42,932 nucleotides of DNA from Bacteroidales bacterium (GCA_017480185.1 JAFVBC010000034.1:1-42932); one strand, 5' to 3'; counted from the stretch's first letter, positions 1 to 7,672 are shown. Numbers and translations: made by a program. The notes: generated from the letters alone by a model not told the origin.

Positions 1-101
1 CTATCTATCTTCTCTCCACACTCTGTGTTATTGCCCGTTGGAAAATAGAGGGCAATAATAATGATCAACATTAGGTGTACAGTTTCCTTGAATATTGGCT
101 G

Positions 102-520
102 CAATTATCAACACGAGGTGTTTGCAGTATGGAAAGATTATTGAGACCGAATACCAAGCAGGTGGGGAATGAACGTATTGTTGGTGGATAACTTGCAAGT
201 GAATGAAGCAATGATAAAAGGCGTTGCAGCAAAATTACGTACAGCAAAGCCACCTACTACAATCTAAAGCAGCCTCAGTACTAACAAGCCAAAGCATGCT
301 GCCCACCGAAAAAACATGTGCATTCGATAATGGAATATGTACCTCGTGGGATATGGGGAAAATTTTTCAATTATCAACACGAGGTGTTTGCAGTATGAAA
401 AGATTATTGAGACCGAATATCAAGCAGGAAGGGAATGCATGTGTTGTGTGGGGATAACTTGCAGGTGAAAGAAGCCATAATAAAAGGAGTTGTGGCAAAA
501 TCATGTGCAACAAAGCCACC
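102..520. repeat. Partial direct duplication of about 153 bp (102-254 and 368-520)
   Basis: The stretches 102-254 and 368-520 align end to end at a constant offset of 266 bases with no net indel and many substitutions (roughly four fifths identical by eye). Both begin with CAATTATCAACACGAGG and end near AAAGCCACC. Because 266 is not a multiple of three, the two copies lie in different reading frames, so the duplication itself breaks any continuous gene. Both copies carry the same TGA within a conserved peptide stretch (KDY-stop-DRI). This looks like an old tandem duplication inside a decaying gene. Confidence 0.7.
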
Positions 521-1104
521 CTCTGCAAGAACCAGCCCGACGGATGAAGTGGAGAAGCCACAACCAAATCCTAAGTCTGAATGTATGCTCAAACAGAAGC
601 AAGAAGCATATAGAAGTTTTGTATACTTAAGAGATAGCGACAATTGGAAAACCCCAAGATTTAATTATCACAAGGTTGTATATGGATAGATCTTGATTGG
701 ATAGGGGAATATATATAAGTTGGGAGACTTTGGCGTTTGCAGTGACGGAAATGGCAAACTAATAACCGACATAGGGCAAATTGCACAAGCTAAAAAACAA
801 GCAGGGAATGGCAAAGTACACCAAAGAGCAAGCCATGTGCAATGTACTGGCAAGGCATGGATTCGTTGTGCAACACCTTGATGATACCCAACGCCCCGAC
901 GGCAGCTATGATATACTGATTGACGGACACTGCGCAGACCTAAAGAAAACAAAGGGGGCTGGAAACACAGTGAATTATGCAAAATGGGATATAGAATACC
1001 CAAACGCAGAATATGTTGTTTTTGAATTAGAGCAGGACACAGCGGCAATACGCAGGCGTATTTATGAGTTGAAGCGTAAAGGCTATAAGTTTTTTAGTAT
1101 TTAG
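369..1104 (+). pseudogene. Decayed gene ending in a CdiA-CT/BECR-like nuclease-type domain
   Basis: One frame can be read from 369 to about 808 with in-frame stops (near 396, 408, 687 and 702); a frameshift then leads into an intact 99-codon stretch from ATG 808 to 1104. The C-terminal part contains EQAMCNVLARHG, RPDGSYDILIDG and ADLKKTKGAGNTVNYAKW. The pattern PDGs-D-i-G--ADLK followed by a helix and a FELE strand resembles C-terminal toxin domains of the CdiA tRNA-nuclease type, also found at the ends of phage head proteins in Bacteroidales (family knowledge). The peptide just before the shift (GKLITDIGQIAQAKKQAGN) joins naturally to KYTKEQAM after it, which supports one former gene. The 808-1104 piece could still be expressed alone, but no promoter or ribosome site is evident. 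The assignment to a toxin domain is inference. Confidence 0.5.
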
Positions 1105-1209
1105 CGTGAAAGGGAGATGAGTTAATAGAGGTGTTATAAATACGAAAACCCCACACATGCAGGGCTTAAGGGCGGTGCGGCCACAAGGGCTCGCCCCTAT
1201 TTGTTGGTG

Positions 1210-1238
1210 CAAAGATACATTATTTCTAAACTGGCAAA
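1210..1238 (-). promoter_or_regulatory. Bacteroidetes-type promoter reading leftward
   Basis: On the - strand TTTG (1235-1238) is followed after 17 bases by TATCTTTG (1210-1217), a good match to the Bacteroidetes primary promoter. No convincing gene lies downstream. The first about 70 transcribed bases (1205 down to 1140) are GC-rich, with CCCTGCATGTGTGGGG followed by TTTT, a weak terminator-like end. It could make a short RNA or be the leftover leader of a lost gene. About 110 bases separate it from the pseudogene end at 1104. Confidence 0.4.
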
Positions 1239-1240
1239 AG

Positions 1241-1600
1241 TTATTTCCGTTTTGCCATGATTTCTATATCCTCATAGGGCGTGGAAAACTGACAATTCAA
1301 GTCCTTATCAACAAGCACATAGAGCGGATAGCCCGAACACGTGCTGTCTAATGCAAAGTCGTGTATCCAATACGCAGCCATGTCATTATACACTGTTTCG
1401 CAGGATACAAGTATACTCTTATCCTATACGTTTACTAATGGCAACGCCAAATACATGTTAATGCAGGTATGTATCTCTTGAGGAAGCAAGTGCCGAAAAA
1501 CGCAATTCCAGTTTATATAATCTCCTCACAGACAAAAACATGTTCTATGCAGAGCAAAGACAAAGTGTGGATATGACATGACACACCAGGGGGAAAGACT
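1241..1600 (-). pseudogene. Remnant of an unidentified - strand gene with two internal stops
   Basis: Read on the - strand from about 1600 to the TAA at 1241-1243, one frame keeps protein-like composition for some 118 codons, interrupted by TGA at 1526-1528 and TAG at 1424-1426. Recognisable pieces are NWNCVFRHLLPQEIH, NMYLALPLVNV and, after the last stop, ILVSCETVYNDMAAYW, then STCSGYPLYVLVDKD and QFSTPYEDIE. YPLYVLVDKD followed by a short C-terminal helix resembles the last strands of thioredoxin-like proteins, but I do not recognise the family. The 58 codons after the last stop are intact, including an internal ATG at 1379-1381, yet have no visible start signal. Only two stops and no frameshift suggest moderate age. 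Confidence 0.45.
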
Positions 1601-1992
1601 CTATAAGAAATCTCATGCCTAATGGATAAGAAATATCCTGTTTACATGCTAATTTTTTATACTTTTGCATTCGCTTACGAGAGAGAATAGTAAGCCATGA
1701 TGATGCAAGAAAGCATTACTGATTTTGTCCCTACTTATCAAATATCGCCAATATTATGTGGGAGGACAGAGCAATATTTGCTTTCGCTTGTTTGTGTATG
1801 CTACATTCCAAAGCATACCGTCAGGCGTGAGAGAGTTGTTCCCATAAATCCGTTCCCACAAAGGCGTTTGGCGATGCCGGATAAGTAGACGGACTTGAGA
1901 AGTACACAATCCTCATGCCTTTCTTGTTATCGTACGTTTTATTTACAACCCAATGACAATCGCTTGGAGGATTGGGCGTAGAGGAAATTCAT
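1601..1992. other. Intergenic stretch with a possible + strand promoter box
   Basis: TACTTTTG at 1660-1667 (+) matches the -7 box, but no TTTG stands at the proper distance upstream. A 63-codon frame (1697-1888) lies downstream; its peptide has no recognisable domain and its composition does not look coding, so it is not annotated as a gene. The stretch may carry the leader of the 1993-4545 operon: GAGGAAATT stands just before ATG 1993. Confidence 0.3.
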
Positions 1993-2385
1993 ATGAACGA
2001 AGGCTTGAAATCGCACTTTCTCAACCTCTACAGTATGGTGATGGCTGATGGTGAGGTATATCAGAGAGAGAAGATAGAACTCTACCGAATCGGTGAAGAG
2101 TTCTACAACGTCAAACAAGAAGAGTTCGATAGGCTATTACTATCGGACGACATCCTATTCTATATTCCGCCGACCGAAGAGGAAAAGATACTCTACCTCT
2201 ACGACTTTGCGCTTATCGCTTGGGCCAATGGCGAGGTGGTGGATGAAGAGAGGCAGATGATGGAGCGATTTGCACTGCGCTTTGGCGTGCAACCCGATGA
2301 AGTGAAACCGTTGATAGACCTGCTACTCGAAAAGGCCGAGCAGCACCTCTCTCACGAAGATTTGATGAAGGCATTCTCTGAATAA
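1993..2385 (+). CDS. TerB-like (tellurite-resistance TerB/DjlA-type) cytoplasmic protein
   Basis: A 130-residue acidic, all-helical protein without signal peptide or membrane segment. It shows the two-fold TerB pattern: MVMADGEVYQREK near the N-terminus and IAWANGEVVDEERQMMERFA about 60 residues later, each an acidic metal-binding-type loop followed by a helix. TerB proteins of the Ter stress systems bind divalent metal and act as scaffolds near membrane-linked complexes (family knowledge). The start at 1993 is preferred over an upstream in-frame TTG at 1972 because GAGGAAATTCAT precedes it. The next gene begins 17 bases downstream, and the third gene encodes a VWA-like protein; TerB and VWA proteins (TerY type) often occur together in Ter loci. 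Function in this cell is unknown. The TerB-like fold is fairly sure, tellurite resistance is not implied. Confidence 0.75.
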   Translation: MNEGLKSHFLNLYSMVMADGEVYQREKIELYRIGEEFYNVKQEEFDRLLLSDDILFYIPPTEEEKILYLYDFALIAWANGEVVDEERQMMERFALRFGVQPDEVKPLIDLLLEKAEQHLSHEDLMKAFSE

Positions 2386-2402
2386 CCACAACACGCAATA
2401 CT

Positions 2403-3641
2403 ATGGCTTTAAGTCTAAAAAAACTATTTGGCTCTAAACAAGAGCCCACGCCACAAGGTCTTCGCGTGGCAGGCACCACGGCGACAGGCGATATCGTGGT
2501 GTCGCAAAATGTAAACTGGAAAATGATCGGCATCACCGAGGCTGGCCAGGCAAATGGAGATATTACCGCCTATCGGGCAGGCTTCACCTCCTGTTTTCAT
2601 CGGGTGCGCCACTCGCAGGAACTCGACCAACAGCTGCAAGATCAGATGAAGCAACGCCTCAACAGCGAGAAGATAGCTATGGAAGGAGATCTCTCGGCCG
2701 AGCAAGGTAAGCAGGAGAATACCCAGCAAAAGCTCGACATCGCCAAGCATCAAGTAGCCACACTTCGGCTCAAGCTGGACGAAGCGCAACACGGCATGGT
2801 AAATCGCGAAAAGACCGTTCGGCTCAACTTCCTGATTGGCGTTACCATCGTTGCGTTGCTCACCATCTACCTTTTCATCTTCTATTCCTCTACTGCCTAC
2901 TCGGCTTTCTTCCGCGACTTTGATGTTGGCGAAAGCCTCAATATTGCGATGTTCGATGGCAATGCCGTCGTTGATGCCTTCCGCTCGAGCTTCTTCGAAG
3001 GTTGCTTTTGCTTATTCATGCCCGTGATATTCTTGGCACTCGGCTATGTGGCGCACGGTTTTAGTATTATGTCCAAAGGATTTGAACGTTACCTCAAGAC
3101 GATACTGCTTTATCTAATCACCTTCGCATTCGACTTCCTGCTTGCTTACAAGATTAGCAAAGCGTTCTACGACACCGATGTGGTAATATCGTTCGTTCCA
3201 TTACCCCCTTATTCCATCAAACTTGCTTTTTCTCAGGAGGACTTTTGGATAGTTATCTTCTGCGGCTTTGTGTCGTATGTCATCTGGGGTCTCGCCTTCA
3301 GTTTCGTTATGAACTGCTACGACCGCCTGACTAACAATAAATACGAGATAGAAGGTATACGCCGCGACCTCGACGATGCACAATCCGTTGTCGATAATAT
3401 TCAAAAGGAGTTATCTACCATCAATCAAAAGATAGCCCAACTCAAAGCCGACATCAAGAAGAAGGAGAACGAGTTGCTCACTCATGTGCGCTACGACTAT
3501 GCGCTCATCGAGAAAGTACTGGCCGACCACTACCAAGGCTGGGCTGCCTTCTTCGCAATGGCCGAAAGGGATACGAAGCCCCTTAAGGAGGTGTACGAAC
3601 AGGAGTTGGATGCAGTACACAAATGGATGAATAAAGAATAA
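2403..3641 (+). CDS. Coiled-coil polytopic membrane protein of a TerB-VWA operon
   Basis: 412 residues, family not recognised. Residues 1-60 are soluble; 70-135 are charged and predicted coiled coil (QELDQQLQDQMKQRL and onward). Four hydrophobic segments follow at about 141-165, 198-220, 232-252 and 281-305, the first two separated by some 35 residues. A second long coiled coil spans about 312-362 and a soluble tail ends in HKWMNKE. No enzyme motif is visible. Layout suggests an inner-membrane protein with two large cytoplasmic coiled-coil arms, suited to bridging the cytoplasmic TerB-like protein and the periplasmic VWA-like protein encoded on either side (17 and 22 bases away). This bridging role is inference. 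Confidence 0.8.
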   Translation: MALSLKKLFGSKQEPTPQGLRVAGTTATGDIVVSQNVNWKMIGITEAGQANGDITAYRAGFTSCFHRVRHSQELDQQLQDQMKQRLNSEKIAMEGDLSAEQGKQENTQQKLDIAKHQVATLRLKLDEAQHGMVNREKTVRLNFLIGVTIVALLTIYLFIFYSSTAYSAFFRDFDVGESLNIAMFDGNAVVDAFRSSFFEGCFCLFMPVIFLALGYVAHGFSIMSKGFERYLKTILLYLITFAFDFLLAYKISKAFYDTDVVISFVPLPPYSIKLAFSQEDFWIVIFCGFVSYVIWGLAFSFVMNCYDRLTNNKYEIEGIRRDLDDAQSVVDNIQKELSTINQKIAQLKADIKKKENELLTHVRYDYALIEKVLADHYQGWAAFFAMAERDTKPLKEVYEQELDAVHKWMNKE

Positions 3642-3663
3642 TCTCAAAACAATCAATCGCATT

Positions 3664-4545
3664 ATGAAACTACGCAGACAACCCATCATTGCTGTGGCCG
3701 CCGTGGCGGTGGTGGCTGGCATCGTGCTGGCCATCGGCCTCTCATCGAAGAAAGACAAAGCTGAAGCAAAAAGTGCATCTGCAGCCCCAGCCGTGCAACC
3801 ACTGAATATATCTGTCATGCTCGACCTCTCCGACCGCCTTATTGCCAAGGGTCCAAACGACAATATACCCCAAATGGAGAAGGATACAACCATCATAGCT
3901 CACCTCCGTGACTGGTTCATACAACGGCAAGTGCAGCACCGATTGATGACCGAAGACGTGATGCGCGTGTTCTTTTATCCCAGTCCTAACCTATACAACA
4001 TCCAGCAATTGCAAGATAACCTCACGGTAGATCTACGTTTCGGCAATGGGAAAAAGTTGGGTCAAGTCAAAAAGCATCAACAGACCTTGCTGCAGATGCC
4101 CGCAACATGGAGCCAGTCGCTGGAGCAGATATACACCACCGCCATTGCCAAAAAGCAATGGGTAGGAGCCGACGTGTGGGGCTATTTCAACCATTCGGCC
4201 AAGAATCAATGCATCCGTGAAGGCTATCGCAACATCCTCATCATCCTCACCGATGGCTATCTGTACCACGTCAAGTCGTGGCAGAAAACGCAAACGGGAG
4301 TGTACACGGGTATAACCTCTATAACGGTCGGACAGCAGACTGCAATCGCTCCTATTGCCGACGACATGAGCGACCTCGAAGTGCTCTTCCTTGAAATCAA
4401 CCCCATGAAGCCGAACGATTTCGATCCAATGCGGCAACTACTCATCGACTGGTGCCACAACATGGGAGTGCAGCATTGCGACGTTGTAATCACCGATGTT
4501 CCCCAAAACAACTATCTCGTCATTGACAATTTCCTAAAGCACTGA
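3664..4545 (+). CDS. Membrane-anchored periplasmic VWA-like protein
   Basis: 293 residues. A hydrophobic segment at about 8-27 acts as signal anchor or uncleaved signal, followed by an Ala/Lys/Ser linker. From about 47 the protein reads like a von Willebrand A fold: first strand ISVMLDLSDRL (D54, S56), and a later strand ILIILTDGY (D197), matching the hydrophobic-DxS and hydrophobic-TDG signatures. The third MIDAS position is Arg58 rather than Ser, so metal binding may be altered. It ends the three-gene operon begun at 1993. By analogy to TerY-type VWA proteins it may be a binding or sensing module, here exposed outside the inner membrane. The VWA call rests on these two motifs and overall length. 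Confidence 0.65.
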   Translation: MKLRRQPIIAVAAVAVVAGIVLAIGLSSKKDKAEAKSASAAPAVQPLNISVMLDLSDRLIAKGPNDNIPQMEKDTTIIAHLRDWFIQRQVQHRLMTEDVMRVFFYPSPNLYNIQQLQDNLTVDLRFGNGKKLGQVKKHQQTLLQMPATWSQSLEQIYTTAIAKKQWVGADVWGYFNHSAKNQCIREGYRNILIILTDGYLYHVKSWQKTQTGVYTGITSITVGQQTAIAPIADDMSDLEVLFLEINPMKPNDFDPMRQLLIDWCHNMGVQHCDVVITDVPQNNYLVIDNFLKH

Positions 4546-4550
4546 CGCGT

Positions 4551-4672
4551 AAGACCCACCCCTACCCCTCCATGGTGGGGTATGGATGGGTGAAAGATAG
4601 CCAGGTGTGGCTGCAAATGATGAGGCATAGACCCACCCCATTGTCCCCTCCCGAGGAGGGGACAATGGTACA
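4551..4672. repeat. GC-rich palindromic repeat, family B (two short units)
   Basis: Two small palindromic units follow the VWA gene: 4554-4592 (ACCCACCCCTACCCCTCC ... GGGGTATGGATGGGT) and 4631-4670 (ACCCACCCC, then ATTGTCCCCTCC, CGAG, GGAGGGGACAAT). They share ends and cores with larger elements at 16397-16644 and 25614-25740. They lie between convergent genes and could also form transcription-stopping hairpins. Confidence 0.65.
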
Positions 4673-4735
4673 CAACACCACCCTTTGAGTGTCGTTCTCA
4701 AAGAGAGACTTTATCTATGGCGAAAGGGAAAGATG

Positions 4736-5002
4736 CTATTGCAGAGGATGACGTGTGAGCCAAGCTGCAGCGTAGGAGCAAGTGGCATTGACGGCACGGC
4801 CACTTGTGCGAATGTCGTCTACGGCCAGTTGCACCAGTTGTGAAGCTATGCCTTGTCCGCGCAGACTGTCGTCAACAAAGGTGTGGTCGATGGTGCAAAC
4901 TCCAGGTTCTGTCTCGCTGTAGGTTATTTCGGCTATTACTTTGCCTTCTCGCTCAAGAAAAATCTTTCCCGGTTGATGAATAAATTGGTTCATACAGCGC
5001 AT
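4736..5002 (-). CDS. Small GCN5-related N-acetyltransferase-like protein
   Basis: 88 residues (85 if the ATG at 4993 is used). Contains the compact GNAT core of the COG2388/YidJ type: a strand-rich N-terminus, ITYSETEPGVCTIDHTFVDD, then the acetyl-CoA pyrophosphate loop RGQGIASQLVQLAVDDIR and a terminal segment CSYAAAWLTRHP typical of the family. These minimal GNATs are single-domain proteins of about 90 residues with unknown acceptor. It stands alone on the - strand between family B and family A repeats. Confidence 0.8.
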   Translation of the reverse strand: MRCMNQFIHQPGKIFLEREGKVIAEITYSETEPGVCTIDHTFVDDSLRGQGIASQLVQLAVDDIRTSGRAVNATCSYAAAWLTRHPLQ

Positions 5003-5098
5003 AAACGTGTGCTGTATGGCGAATATTGCACGCTTTTGTACTTTTCCACTGCATTGTTATAGGGGTGTTGGTAGGTAGAAGGTAGGAATCAAGTAGGG

Positions 5099-5182
5099 AT
5101 CAAGTAAGGCCGTTCTTCAGTCGTTCTTCAGTTGTTCTTCAGTCATTGACTGAAGAACAACTGAAGAACGGCCTTACTTGAT
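5099..5182. repeat. Family A palindrome of 11-mer units, copy 1 (3 left / 2 right units)
   Basis: ATCAAGTAAGGCC, then three direct 11-mers GTTCTTCAGTY (5112-5144), spacer ATT (5145-5147), two inverted 11-mers (5148-5169) and GGCCTTACTTGAT. The arms can pair to form a long hairpin apart from one extra unit on the left. It sits in the divergent gap between the GNAT gene (-) and tgt (+). The rest of 5003-5377 holds no clear gene; the frame is open upstream of tgt from 5237 but shows no conserved sequence. Confidence 0.9.
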
Positions 5183-5377
5183 GTTTAGTAGATCGGGGGT
5201 TATTATCTTGACAGCAGTCAGTTAGCAAAGTGGGGATTGTGGATTGTGGTGGTGGGGCTTTCTCTCTGCATTGGGTGTGGACTGCGGAAGGGTAGGTGGC
5301 ACAACAAACTTATTTCTGCCTTGGTGGCAATAAAAATGCTTTGGCGGTGTTTTTACAAGGTATTATCAACTTGTTAT

Positions 5378-6526
5378 ATGCCTGAAATTGCTCATCGCGG
5401 ACTCTCATTTTCGCTGACGGCTACTTGTGGCAACGCCCGAGCTGGCGTTGTCAACACGGCTCACGGCGATATCCAAACCCCTATCTTTATGCCGGTGGGC
5501 ACTGTCGGTTCGGTAAAAGCGGTGCATCAGCATGAATTGTGCGACGATATTGGGGCACAGATTATATTGGGCAACACTTATCACCTGTATCTGCGACCAG
5601 GTTGTGATGTGCTGCGACAGGTGGGTGGATTGCATCGATTCAATGGGTGGCAGCGCCCGATACTTACCGATAGTGGTGGCTTTCAGGTGTTTTCGCTTGC
5701 TGCTAATCGTAAGATTAAGGAGGAGGGAGTTGCTTTCAGAAGTCATATTGATGGCAGTAGGCACATGTTCACGCCCGAGTCGGTGATGGATATAGAACGT
5801 GTGATAGGGGCCGACATTATGATGGCGTTTGATGAGTGCACGCCAGGCGATGCCGACCGTCGTTATGCCCGTCAATCGATGGAACGCACTCATCGTTGGC
5901 TTGATCGTTGTGTGGAGCGTTTTAATGCCACACAACCCATTCATGGCTATCATCAAGCGTTGTTCCCTATTGTTCAGGGGTGTCGGTTTGAAGATATGCG
6001 TCGGCAGTCGGCCGAGTATATTGCTTCGGTCTACCCCGAGGGGTGCGCCATTGGGGGGTTGGCGGTAGGCGAACCCACCGAGGTGATGTACAGCATGATA
6101 GAGGTGGTTAATGAAATACTACCCACCAATCGTCCGCGCTACCTTATGGGTGTGGGTACGCCTGTGAATATTCTTGAGGCCATAGAGCGCGGTGTTGACA
6201 TGTTCGACTGTGTGATGCCCACTCGCAACGGACGCAACGGTTTGTTGTTTACCCCCGAGGGGACGATAAACATTAAAAACAAAAAGTGGGAGACTTGTTT
6301 TGAACCAATTCAAGCGGGCGGAGCAGCGCAGTGCGACAATGAATACACCCTTGCCTACTTGCACCATTTGATTAAGGCCGAGGAGATATTGGGATTGCAG
6401 ATTTGCTCCATACACAACCTGGCTTTCTATTTGTGGTTGGTGGGCGAGGCTCGAAGGCGCATTGTTGATGGCACCTTTGCGCAATGGAAGGCCGACATGG
6501 TTGGCCGACTGATGCGACGGTTGTAA
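5378..6526 (+). CDS. tgt: Queuine/preQ1 tRNA-guanine transglycosylase
   Basis: 382 residues, the usual bacterial length. The enzyme exchanges guanine-34 for preQ1 in tRNAs with GUN anticodons during queuosine synthesis. Visible family motifs: TPIFMPVGTVGSVK, IILGNTYHLYLRPG, LTDSGGFQVFSL (catalytic region), ADIMMAFDECTPGD, FPIVQGC, AIGGLAVGEP, GVDMFDCVMPTRNGRNG (tRNA-binding loop) and IHNLAFYLWL. The classical CxCxxC zinc ligands just before AYLHHL are absent (only one Cys in AAQCDNEYTLAYLHHL), as I recall for Bacteroides homologues too. Start 5378 is chosen because homology begins a few residues later at NARAGVV; an upstream extension is open but unlike the family. Convergent with ispG. Confidence 0.96.
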   Translation: MPEIAHRGLSFSLTATCGNARAGVVNTAHGDIQTPIFMPVGTVGSVKAVHQHELCDDIGAQIILGNTYHLYLRPGCDVLRQVGGLHRFNGWQRPILTDSGGFQVFSLAANRKIKEEGVAFRSHIDGSRHMFTPESVMDIERVIGADIMMAFDECTPGDADRRYARQSMERTHRWLDRCVERFNATQPIHGYHQALFPIVQGCRFEDMRRQSAEYIASVYPEGCAIGGLAVGEPTEVMYSMIEVVNEILPTNRPRYLMGVGTPVNILEAIERGVDMFDCVMPTRNGRNGLLFTPEGTINIKNKKWETCFEPIQAGGAAQCDNEYTLAYLHHLIKAEEILGLQICSIHNLAFYLWLVGEARRRIVDGTFAQWKADMVGRLMRRL

Positions 6527-6541
6527 GCGCTGGCCGACGGC

Positions 6542-7672
6542 CTATTGCTCGGTTTGTTCGATTAAGCGGAGTAGTTCGTCGACAGCGTGGCTTTGGTCAA
6601 CGTCGCGTTTCACCACTGTTTTGCCTTTGTAAAGAGTGATTTTACCAGCCCCCGAGCCTACATAGCCATAGTCGGCATCGGCCATTTCGCCCGGTCCGTT
6701 CACGATGCATCCCATTACCCCTATTTTCAGTCCCTTGAGGTGCGATGTCCGAGCTTTGATTTCTGACAAGGCCTGCTGGATGTCGTATTGTGTGCGGCCG
6801 CAGGAGGGGCATGCAATGTATTCGCAGCTGGTGATGCGCACGCCCACGGCTTGCAGGATGCCGTAGGCAACGGGTATCTCGTTAATGGGGTCTTCGGTGA
6901 GCGACACGCGTATGGTGTCGCCGATGCCGTCGATGAGTAGTGCCCCAATGCCAGCTGCACTTTTCAGTCGAGCCTGCATCCCGTCGGCAGCTTCGGTAAC
7001 ACCGAGGTGTATCGGATAGTCCATGCCGCGCTGCTGCATGAGGCTCACAAAGCGTCGGGTGCTCTCGACCATCACACGCACGTTGCTGGCTTTCATTGAA
7101 AACACAAGGTCGTGAAAGTCTTGTTGCATGCAAACATCGGCAAACTCTATGGCACTTTGTGCCATGCCCTCGGGGGTGTCGCCATAGCGGCAGGTGATAC
7201 GTTCGCTGAGCGAGCCGTGGTTGGTGCCGATGCGCATGGCAGTGTGGTGTGCCTTGCAGATGGATATGAGACTGCTCATGCGGTCGCCAATGCGTTTAAG
7301 CTCGTCGGTGTATTCTTGGTCGCTGAAAAAAGTCTTGCCTGTGTTACGGTCGGTATAGTTGCCTGGATTGATGCGCACTTTTTCAACCAGCGAGGCGGCA
7401 ACCTCGGCAGCATGAGGGTTGAAGTGGATGTCGGCCACCAGTGGTACCGTGCAGCCATGGCGTAGCAGCTCCTCTTTGATGCGCCCCAGGTTCTCGGCCG
7501 CTTTGACATCGGGGGCAGTGATGCGCACCATTTCGCACCCTGCATCGGCCAGCCTCAGTGCTTGCTCTGCGGTGGCGTGGGTGTTCATGGTGTCGGTGTT
7601 GGTCATGCTTTGCACCCTCACAGGTGCTCCGCCCCCAAGTGTTAGATTTCCTATGCTGATTTGTCGGCTCAT
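6542..7672 (-). CDS. ispG: 4-hydroxy-3-methylbut-2-enyl diphosphate synthase, compact form
   Basis: 376 residues. Catalyses reductive ring opening of methylerythritol cyclodiphosphate in the MEP isoprenoid pathway using a 4Fe-4S cluster. Motifs: VRVQSMTNTDTMNT, PLVADIHFNP, MRIGTNHGSLS, FSMKASNV, and the cluster region with C288, C291 (CPSCGRT), C322 and E329 (GCIVNGPGE). Both halves resemble Bacteroidetes IspG, but those proteins are normally about 600 residues with a large insert between the TIM barrel and the cluster domain. Here VSLTEDPINEIPVA runs directly into YGILQAVGVRI, giving the E. coli-like two-domain length. Last gene of a - strand operon (57 bases after the DUF2027-like gene). 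Confidence 0.96.
   Translation of the reverse strand: MSRQISIGNLTLGGGAPVRVQSMTNTDTMNTHATAEQALRLADAGCEMVRITAPDVKAAENLGRIKEELLRHGCTVPLVADIHFNPHAAEVAASLVEKVRINPGNYTDRNTGKTFFSDQEYTDELKRIGDRMSSLISICKAHHTAMRIGTNHGSLSERITCRYGDTPEGMAQSAIEFADVCMQQDFHDLVFSMKASNVRVMVESTRRFVSLMQQRGMDYPIHLGVTEAADGMQARLKSAAGIGALLIDGIGDTIRVSLTEDPINEIPVAYGILQAVGVRITSCEYIACPSCGRTQYDIQQALSEIKARTSHLKGLKIGVMGCIVNGPGEMADADYGYVGSGAGKITLYKGKTVVKRDVDQSHAVDELLRLIEQTEQ

Noticed and set aside
1697..1888. 63-codon + strand frame after a TACTTTTG box
   Set aside because: No recognisable domain, no ribosome site, and composition unlike the neighbouring genes.
5099..5182. Family A arrays as a CRISPR
   Set aside because: Units are 11 bases and contiguous, inverted around a centre, with no unique spacers and no cas genes.
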